NCBI GenBank assembly: GCA_047602645.1
Contig: JASGGU010000053.1
Span: forward strand, 1 to 26,595
Origin: JAEYFP01 sp047602645
Lineage (GTDB): Bacteria > Bacillota > Clostridia > Lachnospirales > Lachnospiraceae
Length of the DNA stretch: 26,595 bases
Direction: 5' to 3'
Positions 15,049 to 21,969 of this stretch are shown here, in pieces (position 1 is the first letter of the stretch; every line of letters starts with the position of its first letter). The notes beneath the pieces were generated by a model, which saw nothing but the letters and a program-made list of their open reading frames with translations, did not search any database and was not told where the DNA came from. Both the position numbers and the translations under genes were made by a program.

Positions 15049-15828
15049 CTATGCTGTCAGGTAATTGCGCATAAGACGAAGCGCATTTTTTTCGAGGCGG
15101 CTCACCTGTGCCTGAGAAATTCCAATAAAGTCCGCCACCTCCATTTGGGTTTTCCCTTCAAAAAATCGAAGCCGAATAATTTCATTCTCCCGCTCATTCA
15201 GCCGTTTCATTGCCTCGGTCAAAGACAGCTCTTCAATCCAGTTTTCTTCTTTATTTTTCTTATCACTGATCTGATCCATGACATAGAGGGTGTCACCGCC
15301 TTCAGTAAAAACGGGCTCATATAAGCTCATCGGACTTTGCAGTGCATCCAGGGCATAGACAACATCCTCCTTTGGCAGGCCGATTTCCGCTGCAATTTCC
15401 ATTACGGTCGGCTCACGCAGATTTTTCCTTGTAAGACCCTCTCTTGCATAGATTGCCTTGTAAGCCGTATCCTTTAAGGAACGGCTGACACGGATCGCGT
15501 TATTATCTCTTAAAAAGCGCCGGATTTCTCCGATAATCATCGGAACGGCGTAAGTGGAAAATTTTACATTTAAAGTGGAATCAAAATTATCGATGGCCTT
15601 AATCAAACCGATACAGCCAATTTGAAACAGATCGTCCACGTTTTCATTACTGCTTGAAAAACGCTTGATGACGCTTAATACCAGTCTTAAATTTCCCTTG
15701 ATAAACTCTTCTCTTGCCTCTAAGTCTCCCGCTTTAATACGCTCAAACAGGACTTCTTTTTCCTGATTCTTTAGTAGGGGCAGCTTCGCCGTATTGACAC
15801 CGCAGATTTCTACTTTTCCCTGAGGCAT
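15049..15828 (-). CDS. sigG: RNA polymerase forespore sigma factor SigG
   Basis: Late forespore sigma factor. The 259-residue protein starts with the signature MPQGKVEICGVNTAKLPLL, which is specific to SigG. Region 2 has EEFIKGNLRLVLSVIKRF, DDLFQIGCIGLIKAIDNFD and FSTYAVPMIIGEIRRFLRD; region 3 has LREPTVMEIAAEIGL; region 4 ends with EIIRLRFFEGKTQMEVADFIGISQAQVSRLEKNAL (helix-turn-helix). ATG 15826-15828 follows GAGGAGG; the frame stays open upstream to 15879 through an inverted repeat. Unlike Bacillus, a flavodoxin gene separates it from sigE. The leader carries a candidate forespore promoter and a 13-bp inverted repeat. Confidence 0.96.
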   Translation of the reverse strand: MPQGKVEICGVNTAKLPLLKNQEKEVLFERIKAGDLEAREEFIKGNLRLVLSVIKRFSSSNENVDDLFQIGCIGLIKAIDNFDSTLNVKFSTYAVPMIIGEIRRFLRDNNAIRVSRSLKDTAYKAIYAREGLTRKNLREPTVMEIAAEIGLPKEDVVYALDALQSPMSLYEPVFTEGGDTLYVMDQISDKKNKEENWIEELSLTEAMKRLNERENEIIRLRFFEGKTQMEVADFIGISQAQVSRLEKNALRLMRNYLTA

Positions 15829-15842
15829 TTTTGCTTCCTCCT

Positions 15843-15884
15843 CGTAAATGATTTTCTGTGAAACTATACATAAAATCATTTACG
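15843..15884. repeat. 13-bp perfect inverted repeat next to the sigG ribosome site
   Basis: Arms 15843-15855 and 15872-15884 are exact reverse complements (CGTAAATGATTTT and its complement) with a 16-base spacer. The downstream arm on the minus strand abuts the GAGGAGG ribosome site at 15837-15843. No T-run follows, so it is not a terminator. Confidence 0.75.
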
Positions 15885-15903
15885 AATTGAAGCAAAAATA
15901 TAC
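15874..15903 (-). promoter_or_regulatory. Candidate forespore (sigma-F/G type) promoter for sigG
   Basis: On the minus strand GTATA (15899-15903), 15 bases, then GTAAATGATT (15874-15883), a partial match to the sigma-F pattern GYWTA-N16-GGNRANANTW. The -10 lies in the upstream arm of the inverted repeat; transcripts would start near 15867. Confidence 0.4.
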
Positions 15904-15922
15904 ATCAAAACGAGTTTAATAT

Positions 15923-16438
15923 TTATCGTATTTTTAAAAGCACATCATTGGCAAAATATTCGATGCCTGCAAAATCTCCGCTATCCGGATGCAGCATTGC
16001 CTCATCAAAATTGCGCAGCAGGCGCTGTGCACACTCCCGCTGGCTCCCGTCCGCAAACAGCGCCTCATACTTTTTACGCACCTGAATCGGCATCTTTCCC
16101 TGACACAGGAAGCAGCCTAAATATTGATTATCCTCCGGGATCCACACCTTTACCCGATTCTCAATATCCCTGAAATAGTCGTCCTGATTGCTCATACCGC
16201 ACGTACCAAACAGCGCAACATATTTTCCCTGCAGACTCGAAAGAAAGTCGATAACTTCCATGCTGCAGCTTCCTCTATCCGTCCAGAAGCCGACAAAGTA
16301 AATATCTGCCTGCTCCGTATCCGTATTCTCACATAACTCCTGTATTTCCTTATCATCCCATTCAAGCCGCTCATAAAGCTCCTTTGCAAGCGCCCTTGTG
16401 TTTCCGGTCTTACTTTCAAATACAATTTCACACTTCAT
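15923..16438 (-). CDS. Flavodoxin-like protein, BilS type
   Basis: A 171-residue flavodoxin-fold protein, expected to bind FMN. The phosphate loop is SKTGNTRALA near the N-terminus; then DIYFVGFWTDRGSCSMEVIDFL, YVALFGTCGM and LGCFLCQGKMPIQVRKKYEALF follow. The GFWTD and CQGKMP blocks are those of proteins now labelled BilS, the flavodoxin partner of bilirubin reductase in gut Clostridia; no bilR-like gene is in this window, so a bile-pigment role is not supported by context. It sits between sigE and sigG, where Bacillus has no gene. The ATG is at 16436-16438 with a weak GGTGAGG site. Confidence 0.8.
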   Translation of the reverse strand: MKCEIVFESKTGNTRALAKELYERLEWDDKEIQELCENTDTEQADIYFVGFWTDRGSCSMEVIDFLSSLQGKYVALFGTCGMSNQDDYFRDIENRVKVWIPEDNQYLGCFLCQGKMPIQVRKKYEALFADGSQRECAQRLLRNFDEAMLHPDSGDFAGIEYFANDVLLKIR

Positions 16439-16469
16439 ATTGCCTCACCGCTCTTTCCAACCTGATTAC

Positions 16470-16554
16470 TCAAATGTGTCCATGACTATTCAAATGAGAA
16501 TCGGATAACGAATGCTATCCTCATAGTAATGCTTAGACCGGCAAAGTTCAAATG
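16470..16554. repeat. Three TCAAATG repeats and a small inverted repeat upstream of the flavodoxin gene
   Basis: TCAAATG occurs at 16470-16476, 16490-16496 and 16548-16554, the first two exactly 20 bases apart. Between them and the third is GGATA/TATCC (16503-16507, 16516-16520). The 140-base gap between sigE and the flavodoxin gene could therefore carry a regulatory site. Confidence 0.3.
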
Positions 16555-16578
16555 AAGTTTTCATAATATTTCTAAACT

Positions 16579-17325
16579 TTATATAAAAAGACTGATTTCT
16601 TTTTTCAACCGCTTCATAATTTTCTTTTCAAGCCTTGATATATAGGATTGGGAGATTCCCAACAGCGTAGCAACCTCCTTTTGCGTCATCTCCTCTCCGT
16701 CAGCTGATTCCAGTCCAAAACGCAGATTTACAATCATTCGTTCCCTGTCGGAAAGCGTGTCAATTGCTCTGACCAGCAGCTTCTTTTCTACCTCGCTTTC
16801 GATATCGCGGTAGATAACATCCTCCTCCGTCCCAAGAATATCTGAAAGCAACAATTCATTTCCATCCCAATCCACGTTCAGCGGTTCATCAATTGATACC
16901 TCCAGTCTTGTCTTACTGTTTCTGCGCAAATACATCAGAATTTCATTTTCAATACAGCGTGACGCATAGGTGGCAAGCTTGATGTTTTTGTGACTGTCAA
17001 ATGTATTAATCGCCTTAATCAATCCGATGGAACCGATCGAAATCAAATCCTCCACTCCTACGCCGGTATTGTCAAATTTCTTGGCGATGTATACAACCAG
17101 CCTAAGGTTATGCTCAATGAGCGTATTCTTTGCTTCCCTGTCATATTCTGTCCCTAAATCATTGATCACATCAATTTCTTCACACGGTTCCAACGGTGGC
17201 GGCAGGACCTCCGCACCGCCTATGTAGTGAATTTCCCCCTGTTCCTTTGGAAGCTGGAAAATTCCCGGTATCCTTGATACCATCTTGAACCTGAAATTTC
17301 CGGGCATTGCCAATCTGAAAACCAT
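16579..17325 (-). CDS. sigE: RNA polymerase mother-cell sigma factor SigE (precursor)
   Basis: Early mother-cell sigma factor of sporulation, made as an inactive precursor. The 248-residue protein starts MVFRLAMPGNFRFKMVSRIP, a basic, hydrophobic pro-region of about 32 residues; by comparison with Bacillus the cut should fall just before HYIGGAEVLPPPLEP. Region 2 holds IEHNLRLVVYIAKKFDNTGV, EDLISIGSIGLIKAINTFD and KLATYASRCIENEILMYLRR; region 4 ends with KEVATLLGISQSYISRLEKKIMKRL. ATG 17323-17325 follows GAGGAGGAG. It lies about 100 bases after spoIIGA, which encodes its processing protease. Confidence 0.97.
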   Translation of the reverse strand: MVFRLAMPGNFRFKMVSRIPGIFQLPKEQGEIHYIGGAEVLPPPLEPCEEIDVINDLGTEYDREAKNTLIEHNLRLVVYIAKKFDNTGVGVEDLISIGSIGLIKAINTFDSHKNIKLATYASRCIENEILMYLRRNSKTRLEVSIDEPLNVDWDGNELLLSDILGTEEDVIYRDIESEVEKKLLVRAIDTLSDRERMIVNLRFGLESADGEEMTQKEVATLLGISQSYISRLEKKIMKRLKKEISLFI

Positions 17326-17423
17326 TACTACTCCTCCTCGCATTATCTAACGTCATTGTTCCTTCTCCGGTTGTCTCTTTTAACTGTTCAGAACCTGAAT
17401 CGTTACTATATCTTAAGCTTTAC

Positions 17424-18227
17424 TCAGCAGAATAGCAGCGGACTGAGAAGCATCTTGTATTCTTGCCCGGCACTTACCGTCTCATTTGCAATTCCGATCA
17501 CCGGTTTTAGCACCTCCCATCTCTCATTTTCATATACAAGCTCCATCCTGTCTGCGAAGAAACCGTATAAAATACCGTTTGCTGTTCCGACCGCCCTGTA
17601 GGGAATCAAAAGGAGTCCATCCGACGACAAAAAAAGCTGCTTCACGGATTCCTTATCCAAAATACTGACCGGCTTTCCGCTTACCGGCTCTCTCAGACTG
17701 TTTCCCGTATCCAGAAGTCCTTTTACACATAATATCATCTCACCCAATTGTAACCGCACCTCATAAAGCTGGACTGCAATACGCCTTTTTTCCTTCATTC
17801 TGCCAAGAAAGTACCGAATCATCCTGTAAGCAATACCGGAAATAACCATCGTATTGACAACACCAAGCGACCCCTTCATACCCAAAAAAGGCACTGCTAA
17901 CATCCATTCCAGAATCCCACCTAATAAAAAGGAAAACATCTGCATAATCAGAAACTGCCAAAGCAGTCTGCGTATGCCTTCAAAAGGAAAAGCAAGCAGG
18001 GCCCCCAACAGGCAGAAGCTCATCTGCAGGACAAGCAGTCCGATCCCATCTTCAAATTGTATGTAGCAAATAGCAATGCTGTTTAATGCCGCAAGAACGG
18101 CAGCAGATAACAGCATACGGAAACGGCTGTATTTGTATTTTTGAATCAATGCAGTCAGACATAACAGTAAAAGATTCATCCAGAAGTTCAAATAGATCAG
18201 CACATCCAAATAGATCTCGTAATACAC
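17424..18227 (-). CDS. spoIIGA: Sigma-E processing peptidase SpoIIGA
   Basis: Membrane aspartic protease that removes the SigE pro-region in the mother cell after a forespore signal. The 267-residue protein begins YYEIYLDVLIYLNFWMNLLLL, has about five membrane spans in the first 145 residues, and a C-terminal protease domain with the catalytic Asp173 in KGLLDTGNSLREPVSGKPV, plus LLIPYRAVGTANGILYGF. Start is GTG (18225-18227) with GGAGG at ideal spacing. It is followed by sigE, the standard arrangement. Expression probably comes from the Spo0A-type promoter at 18308-18341. Confidence 0.95.
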   Translation of the reverse strand: MYYEIYLDVLIYLNFWMNLLLLCLTALIQKYKYSRFRMLLSAAVLAALNSIAICYIQFEDGIGLLVLQMSFCLLGALLAFPFEGIRRLLWQFLIMQMFSFLLGGILEWMLAVPFLGMKGSLGVVNTMVISGIAYRMIRYFLGRMKEKRRIAVQLYEVRLQLGEMILCVKGLLDTGNSLREPVSGKPVSILDKESVKQLFLSSDGLLLIPYRAVGTANGILYGFFADRMELVYENERWEVLKPVIGIANETVSAGQEYKMLLSPLLFC

Positions 18228-18260
18228 CGCTCACCTCCAAACGACACGGATGAAAAAACA

Positions 18261-18307
18261 AAAGCCATACGGCACAGAAGGCTTTGTACTTCTGTCCGTA
18301 TGGCTTT
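18261..18307 (-). terminator. Long terminator hairpin after ftsZ
   Basis: Outer arms 18261-18272 and 18296-18307 (12 bp), one unpaired base, inner arms 18274-18280 and 18289-18295 (7 bp), 8-base loop. On the minus strand it is followed by TTTTGTTTTTT. It lies 64 bases past the ftsZ stop. It begins one base after the -10 of the spoIIGA promoter. Confidence 0.88.
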
Positions 18308-18341
18308 AGTATACAAGAACTCATTTAAAATATTTGTCAAA
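18308..18341 (-). promoter_or_regulatory. Spo0A-type promoter for spoIIGA-sigE
   Basis: On the minus strand a perfect -35 TTGACA (18335-18340), a 21-base spacer and -10 TATACT (18308-18313). An 0A box, ATTTGTCAAA on the plus strand (18332-18341), matches nine of ten positions of TTTTGTCRAA and overlaps the -35. The long spacer is the hallmark of the Bacillus spoIIG promoter, which depends on phosphorylated Spo0A with sigma-A. Confidence 0.65.
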
Positions 18342-18370
18342 TCATAGTCTGCATCCAAGAATAACAGTCA

Positions 18371-19744
18371 TTATTTTTTCAAAAAATCAGGGATTTTGAT
18401 TGATTTCACTTCTACCTTGCTTTCCAAAGGAGATTGCGGCCGTTGGATGCCCTGCATCGAAGATACCTGCCGCTGTGTCGGCGCTGACGGCGTCGGGATC
18501 GGCTGTCCCTGTGTAGGAGTCGGCGTCGGAATCTGCTGCTGCATCTGATTCATCGGCTGCTGCATACTCTGATAGCCGCCGTTCATCGACTGCTGTCCAT
18601 ACGGATCCTGCCTGCCCTGCATCTGCATACCTCCGCCTTGCTGCATCTGGTTCATGCCGCTCTGCATTCCATTATTCATTCCGCCCTGTTGCTGCATCCC
18701 CGTATTGGGAGATACAAGCTGCCTTCTCTGGTATGTGGAAGACTGTACATATCTTCCCATCCCCGTCTGTGCCTGTCCGCTTGAATGTACGGAACTTTCA
18801 TCCAGCCCTGTCGCAATCACCGTCACCGTACACGTATCCGTCTCCTTATCATCGCACATCGCACCCATAATCAGGTTGACATCATCACCCGTCAAATCGC
18901 GCACAAACGAAACGGCGTCATCTGCATCAAGCAGTGTAATTTCACCTGAAATATTAACGATTACATGGGAAGCACCCTGAATCGTCGTCTCAAGCAACGG
19001 GCTGTTGACCGCCTGTTTTACTGCCTCGATTGCCTTGTCATCACCCTTGGCAACACCGATTCCGATATGGGCAATGCCCTTATTTTCCATAACCGTCCGT
19101 ACATCGGCAAAGTCCAGATTGATCAGTGCCGGAACATTGATCAAATCCGTAATACCGCGTACTGCCTGCTGTAATACCTCATCCGCCTTTTTCAAGGCGT
19201 CCGGCATCGTTGTACGCCTGTCCACAATTTCAAGCAGCTTATCGTTTGGAATAACGATAAGCGTATCCACATTTTGTCTTAGTTTTTCAATACCGCCTTC
19301 GGCATTAGTCATACGGGTCCTCGCCTCAAAACGGAACGGCTTTGTCACTACGCCGACCGTCAATGCACCCTGCTCCTTCGCAAGCCTCGCAATCACCGGT
19401 GCCGCACCGGTACCGGTGCCGCCGCCCATACCGCATGTAACAAATACCATATGGGCACCTCTGATCGCATTGGAAATATCATCTGCACTTTCCTCGGCAG
19501 CCTTTTCCCCTATTTCCGGCTGCGCACCTGCGCCCAAACCCTGTGTGAGCTTGTCCCCGATTTGAAGAAGTCTTGGTGATTTACAAAGCTGCAATGCCTG
19601 CTTATCCGTATTAATCCCAAGGAATTCCACTCCTCCGATTCGCTCTTCTACCATTCTATTAACTGCATTATTGCCGGCACCGCCTACCCCCACGACCAAT
19701 ATCTTTGCTGCTGCATCGACATCATTATTCTTAATTTCCAGCAA
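18371..19744 (-). CDS. ftsZ: Cell division protein FtsZ
   Basis: Tubulin-like GTPase that forms the division ring. The 457-residue protein has GVGGAGNNAVNRM, the tubulin signature GGGTGTG (107-113), and the T7 loop NLDFADV (209-215). The globular part ends near 316. Residues about 318-443 are a long linker rich in Gln, Met, Gly, Asn and Pro, and the tail VKSIKIPDFLKK is the conserved site for FtsA/SepF/ZapA-type partners. It is longer than the usual 350-400 because of the linker. Start is TTG (19742-19744): an in-frame TAG lies two codons upstream and AAGGAGG is well placed. A promoter precedes it and a strong terminator follows. Confidence 0.97.
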   Translation of the reverse strand: MLEIKNNDVDAAAKILVVGVGGAGNNAVNRMVEERIGGVEFLGINTDKQALQLCKSPRLLQIGDKLTQGLGAGAQPEIGEKAAEESADDISNAIRGAHMVFVTCGMGGGTGTGAAPVIARLAKEQGALTVGVVTKPFRFEARTRMTNAEGGIEKLRQNVDTLIVIPNDKLLEIVDRRTTMPDALKKADEVLQQAVRGITDLINVPALINLDFADVRTVMENKGIAHIGIGVAKGDDKAIEAVKQAVNSPLLETTIQGASHVIVNISGEITLLDADDAVSFVRDLTGDDVNLIMGAMCDDKETDTCTVTVIATGLDESSVHSSGQAQTGMGRYVQSSTYQRRQLVSPNTGMQQQGGMNNGMQSGMNQMQQGGGMQMQGRQDPYGQQSMNGGYQSMQQPMNQMQQQIPTPTPTQGQPIPTPSAPTQRQVSSMQGIQRPQSPLESKVEVKSIKIPDFLKK

Positions 19745-19788
19745 GGTCTACTCCTCCTTCAAAGTACATCTCCAAACTCATATACTTT

Positions 19789-19817
19789 ATCATATAATTT
19801 TTTTTTGAATTTATCAA
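19789..19817 (-). promoter_or_regulatory. Sigma-A-type promoter for ftsZ
   Basis: -35 TTGATA (19812-19817), 17-base spacer containing an A-run, -10 TATGAT (19789-19794) on the minus strand. Predicted start is near 19782, about 38 bases before the TTG start. The 159-base gap after ftsQ is otherwise AT-rich and empty. Confidence 0.65.
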
Positions 19818-19903
19818 CACTTTTTTGATTTGTTTACAATTTTTCCTTATAATTTTAATCTTTTCACTCAATTTTTTCGAATTATCAATGAAAATCCCTC
19901 ATC

Positions 19904-20647
19904 TCAGTCTTTTTCAAACGTGAATTTTCCTCCTTCACCCGTATAATTTTCCATATGCATTACGCCTGAGGAGTCGTCCAGCTTCGGCAGCAAAAAGCGG
20001 AGCCGGTTGATTTTTTCATCTATATAATCGCTTGTCCCTAAATAAACTCTCGCATTTCCAAAGTACAGCGTAATATTCTGATCCGCATCAAAATAAATCC
20101 GATCCGTTGAGATTTCATACTTCGTGAGCAGCTGTGTAATGTTCAGGATCTGCTTGAAAATCGCATCATTCTCAATCGGCAGTTTCTCGTGAAGCATAAT
20201 ATAGTCGAACTTCAGACCTGTCACAAACGGAATGCCCTCCATCTGCTTTGTGGAGCTTTCCACAACAATACCGTCCTTATCAAAATAAAGATAATGCCCA
20301 AGATACTCTACATAGCCTGCAACGGCCTTTTCGTAAACCTGGATTTTTACTGCCTGCGGAGACAGAAGTTCCACATCCATCTGCTCAATGAACGGGATCG
20401 AATTCACGCTTTTATTGCGGTACTTCAAATATAAATAAATTGAATTATGTCCATATCTGCCGGACATGACAAAATCCGAAATTTCTTCATCCGTGTAATG
20501 CTCGTTTCCGACAACGGTTACCGACGTGATCGTAAACTTATATTTCACAACTAAAATGCCCGTGCAAACAAACACAAACAGCAGCATAAAAATGATGCAA
20601 TTCTTCAGTATTTTAGACTTAGGCTGACTGCCGTATTCCGAAGCCAT
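19904..20647 (-). CDS. ftsQ: Cell division protein FtsQ/DivIB
   Basis: Bitopic divisome protein that links FtsL/DivIC-type partners to septal wall synthesis. The 247-residue protein has a short cytoplasmic N-terminus, one membrane span (about 17-36), and an extracellular POTRA domain beginning ITSVTVVGNEHYTDEEISDFV, followed by the FtsQ beta domain (IQVYEKAVAGYVEYLGHYLYFDKDG...LPKLDD). ATG 20645-20647 follows AAGGGG, three bases after the murA stop. Position between murA and ftsZ supports the call. Confidence 0.92.
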   Translation of the reverse strand: MASEYGSQPKSKILKNCIIFMLLFVFVCTGILVVKYKFTITSVTVVGNEHYTDEEISDFVMSGRYGHNSIYLYLKYRNKSVNSIPFIEQMDVELLSPQAVKIQVYEKAVAGYVEYLGHYLYFDKDGIVVESSTKQMEGIPFVTGLKFDYIMLHEKLPIENDAIFKQILNITQLLTKYEISTDRIYFDADQNITLYFGNARVYLGTSDYIDEKINRLRFLLPKLDDSSGVMHMENYTGEGGKFTFEKD

Positions 20648-20650
20648 ACG

Positions 20651-21907
20651 CTATCCCCTTATATTTCCTCCGAGACTTCTTAAATCTCTCTCAATATTTT
20701 CATATCCACGCCGGATGTAGTACAGGTTATGCACTTTCGTCAAACCGTCCGCGGCCAGTCCTGCTACTGCCAGCGCAGCTCCGCCCCGCAGCTCTTTCGC
20801 ATATACGTCCGTACCAAAAAGCTTTGGCACCCCGGTTAAAAATGCCGTATTTTTTTTCTCATCAATTCGAATATCCGCACCCATGCGCCGCAGTTCCTTC
20901 GCTGTACGGAACCTGGCATCAAAGATCATTTCCTTTACAATGCTCTTGCCTTCTGCCAAAGCAAGTGCAGATATCAGGACAGACTGTAAATCAGTAGGAA
21001 ATCCGGGATACTCTTTTGTTTCCACATAGGGAACCGCGCAGATCCCGTCTTTGGCGCTGATAAAAAGCGAATTTCCTTCCTCCTTTACGGCGATCCCCAT
21101 TTCTCTTGCGACTGAAATCACCCCTGCGAGCTGTCCGGACGGCACATCCTTTAAAATGGCATCTCCTTTTGTTGCCGCCACTGCAAACAGATAGGTGCCC
21201 GCCACAATTCTGTCCGATACTATTTTATAGGAAGTTTCTTTTAAGCGCTTTACACCGTTTATGATTAATTGATCCGTACCGATACCCGCAATCTCTGCCC
21301 CTGCATTTTTGAGGAATCGGCAAAGCTCCGTGATTTCCGGTTCTTTGGCGGCTCCTGTAATACAAGTTACGCCCTCGGCGAGCACCGCGGCAAGAATCGC
21401 ATTTTCCGTCGCACCCACACTATTTTTTTGAAACAGCACCTTGGTGCCGGTCAGTCTGTCAGCAGATGCATAAAGCCAACTTTCCTCCGTCTCTATGACG
21501 ACCCCCATCTGTTCAAGCGCCTGCAGATGCATTCCGATCGGACGGTCGCCTATGACACATCCGCCCGGATACGGCATCTTAGCACTTTTCTTTCTGCCAA
21601 GCAGCGAACCGAGCAGGGTGATGGAGGAACGCATTTTATTGGCACAGCTTTCCGGAATAACGGTACCCGTGATGTTGGATGCATCAATACGAAGAATATT
21701 CGTATCCTCCCACGTCACAATACAACCCAGATATTCCAGTATTTGTATCATATAAGTGATATCAATAATACGGGGACAATTATACAGCACCGTAGTCCCT
21801 TCTATCAATACAGCCGCCGCAAGGATCGGCAGGGCGGCATTTTTGGAGCCTTGTATCTGCACCTCTCCATATAGTGGAATACCGCCTGTAATTTCAAATG
21901 CCTCCAA
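20651..21907 (-). CDS. murA: UDP-N-acetylglucosamine 1-carboxyvinyltransferase
   Basis: Transfers enolpyruvate from PEP to UDP-GlcNAc, the first committed step of peptidoglycan synthesis and the target of fosfomycin. The 418-residue protein has IQGSKNAALPILAAAVL (Lys22, Asn23), MRSSITLLGSLLGR, and the loop PGGCVIGDRPIGMH with the catalytic Cys117 intact, as well as FPTDLQSVLISALALAEG. The end RRGYENIERDLRSLGGNI is typical. The start is TTG (21905-21907) with GGAGG seven bases upstream. It sits between ftsW and ftsQ, a place often held by murG/murB in Bacillus. Confidence 0.96.
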   Translation of the reverse strand: MEAFEITGGIPLYGEVQIQGSKNAALPILAAAVLIEGTTVLYNCPRIIDITYMIQILEYLGCIVTWEDTNILRIDASNITGTVIPESCANKMRSSITLLGSLLGRKKSAKMPYPGGCVIGDRPIGMHLQALEQMGVVIETEESWLYASADRLTGTKVLFQKNSVGATENAILAAVLAEGVTCITGAAKEPEITELCRFLKNAGAEIAGIGTDQLIINGVKRLKETSYKIVSDRIVAGTYLFAVAATKGDAILKDVPSGQLAGVISVAREMGIAVKEEGNSLFISAKDGICAVPYVETKEYPGFPTDLQSVLISALALAEGKSIVKEMIFDARFRTAKELRRMGADIRIDEKKNTAFLTGVPKLFGTDVYAKELRGGAALAVAGLAADGLTKVHNLYYIRRGYENIERDLRSLGGNIRG

Positions 21908-21969
21908 TTGATTTCCTCCGACTGCTGCACACTCATAACAGTATATGTTGGAAAAATCAATTTTGCCAC

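Noticed and set aside
19005..19565. Plus-strand frame of 186 codons opposite ftsZ
   Set aside because: It is antisense to a highly conserved part of ftsZ, has no ribosome site, and reflects codon bias of the true gene.
21269..21874. Plus-strand frame of 201 codons opposite murA
   Set aside because: It is a shadow of murA, with no domain and a composition typical of an antisense frame.
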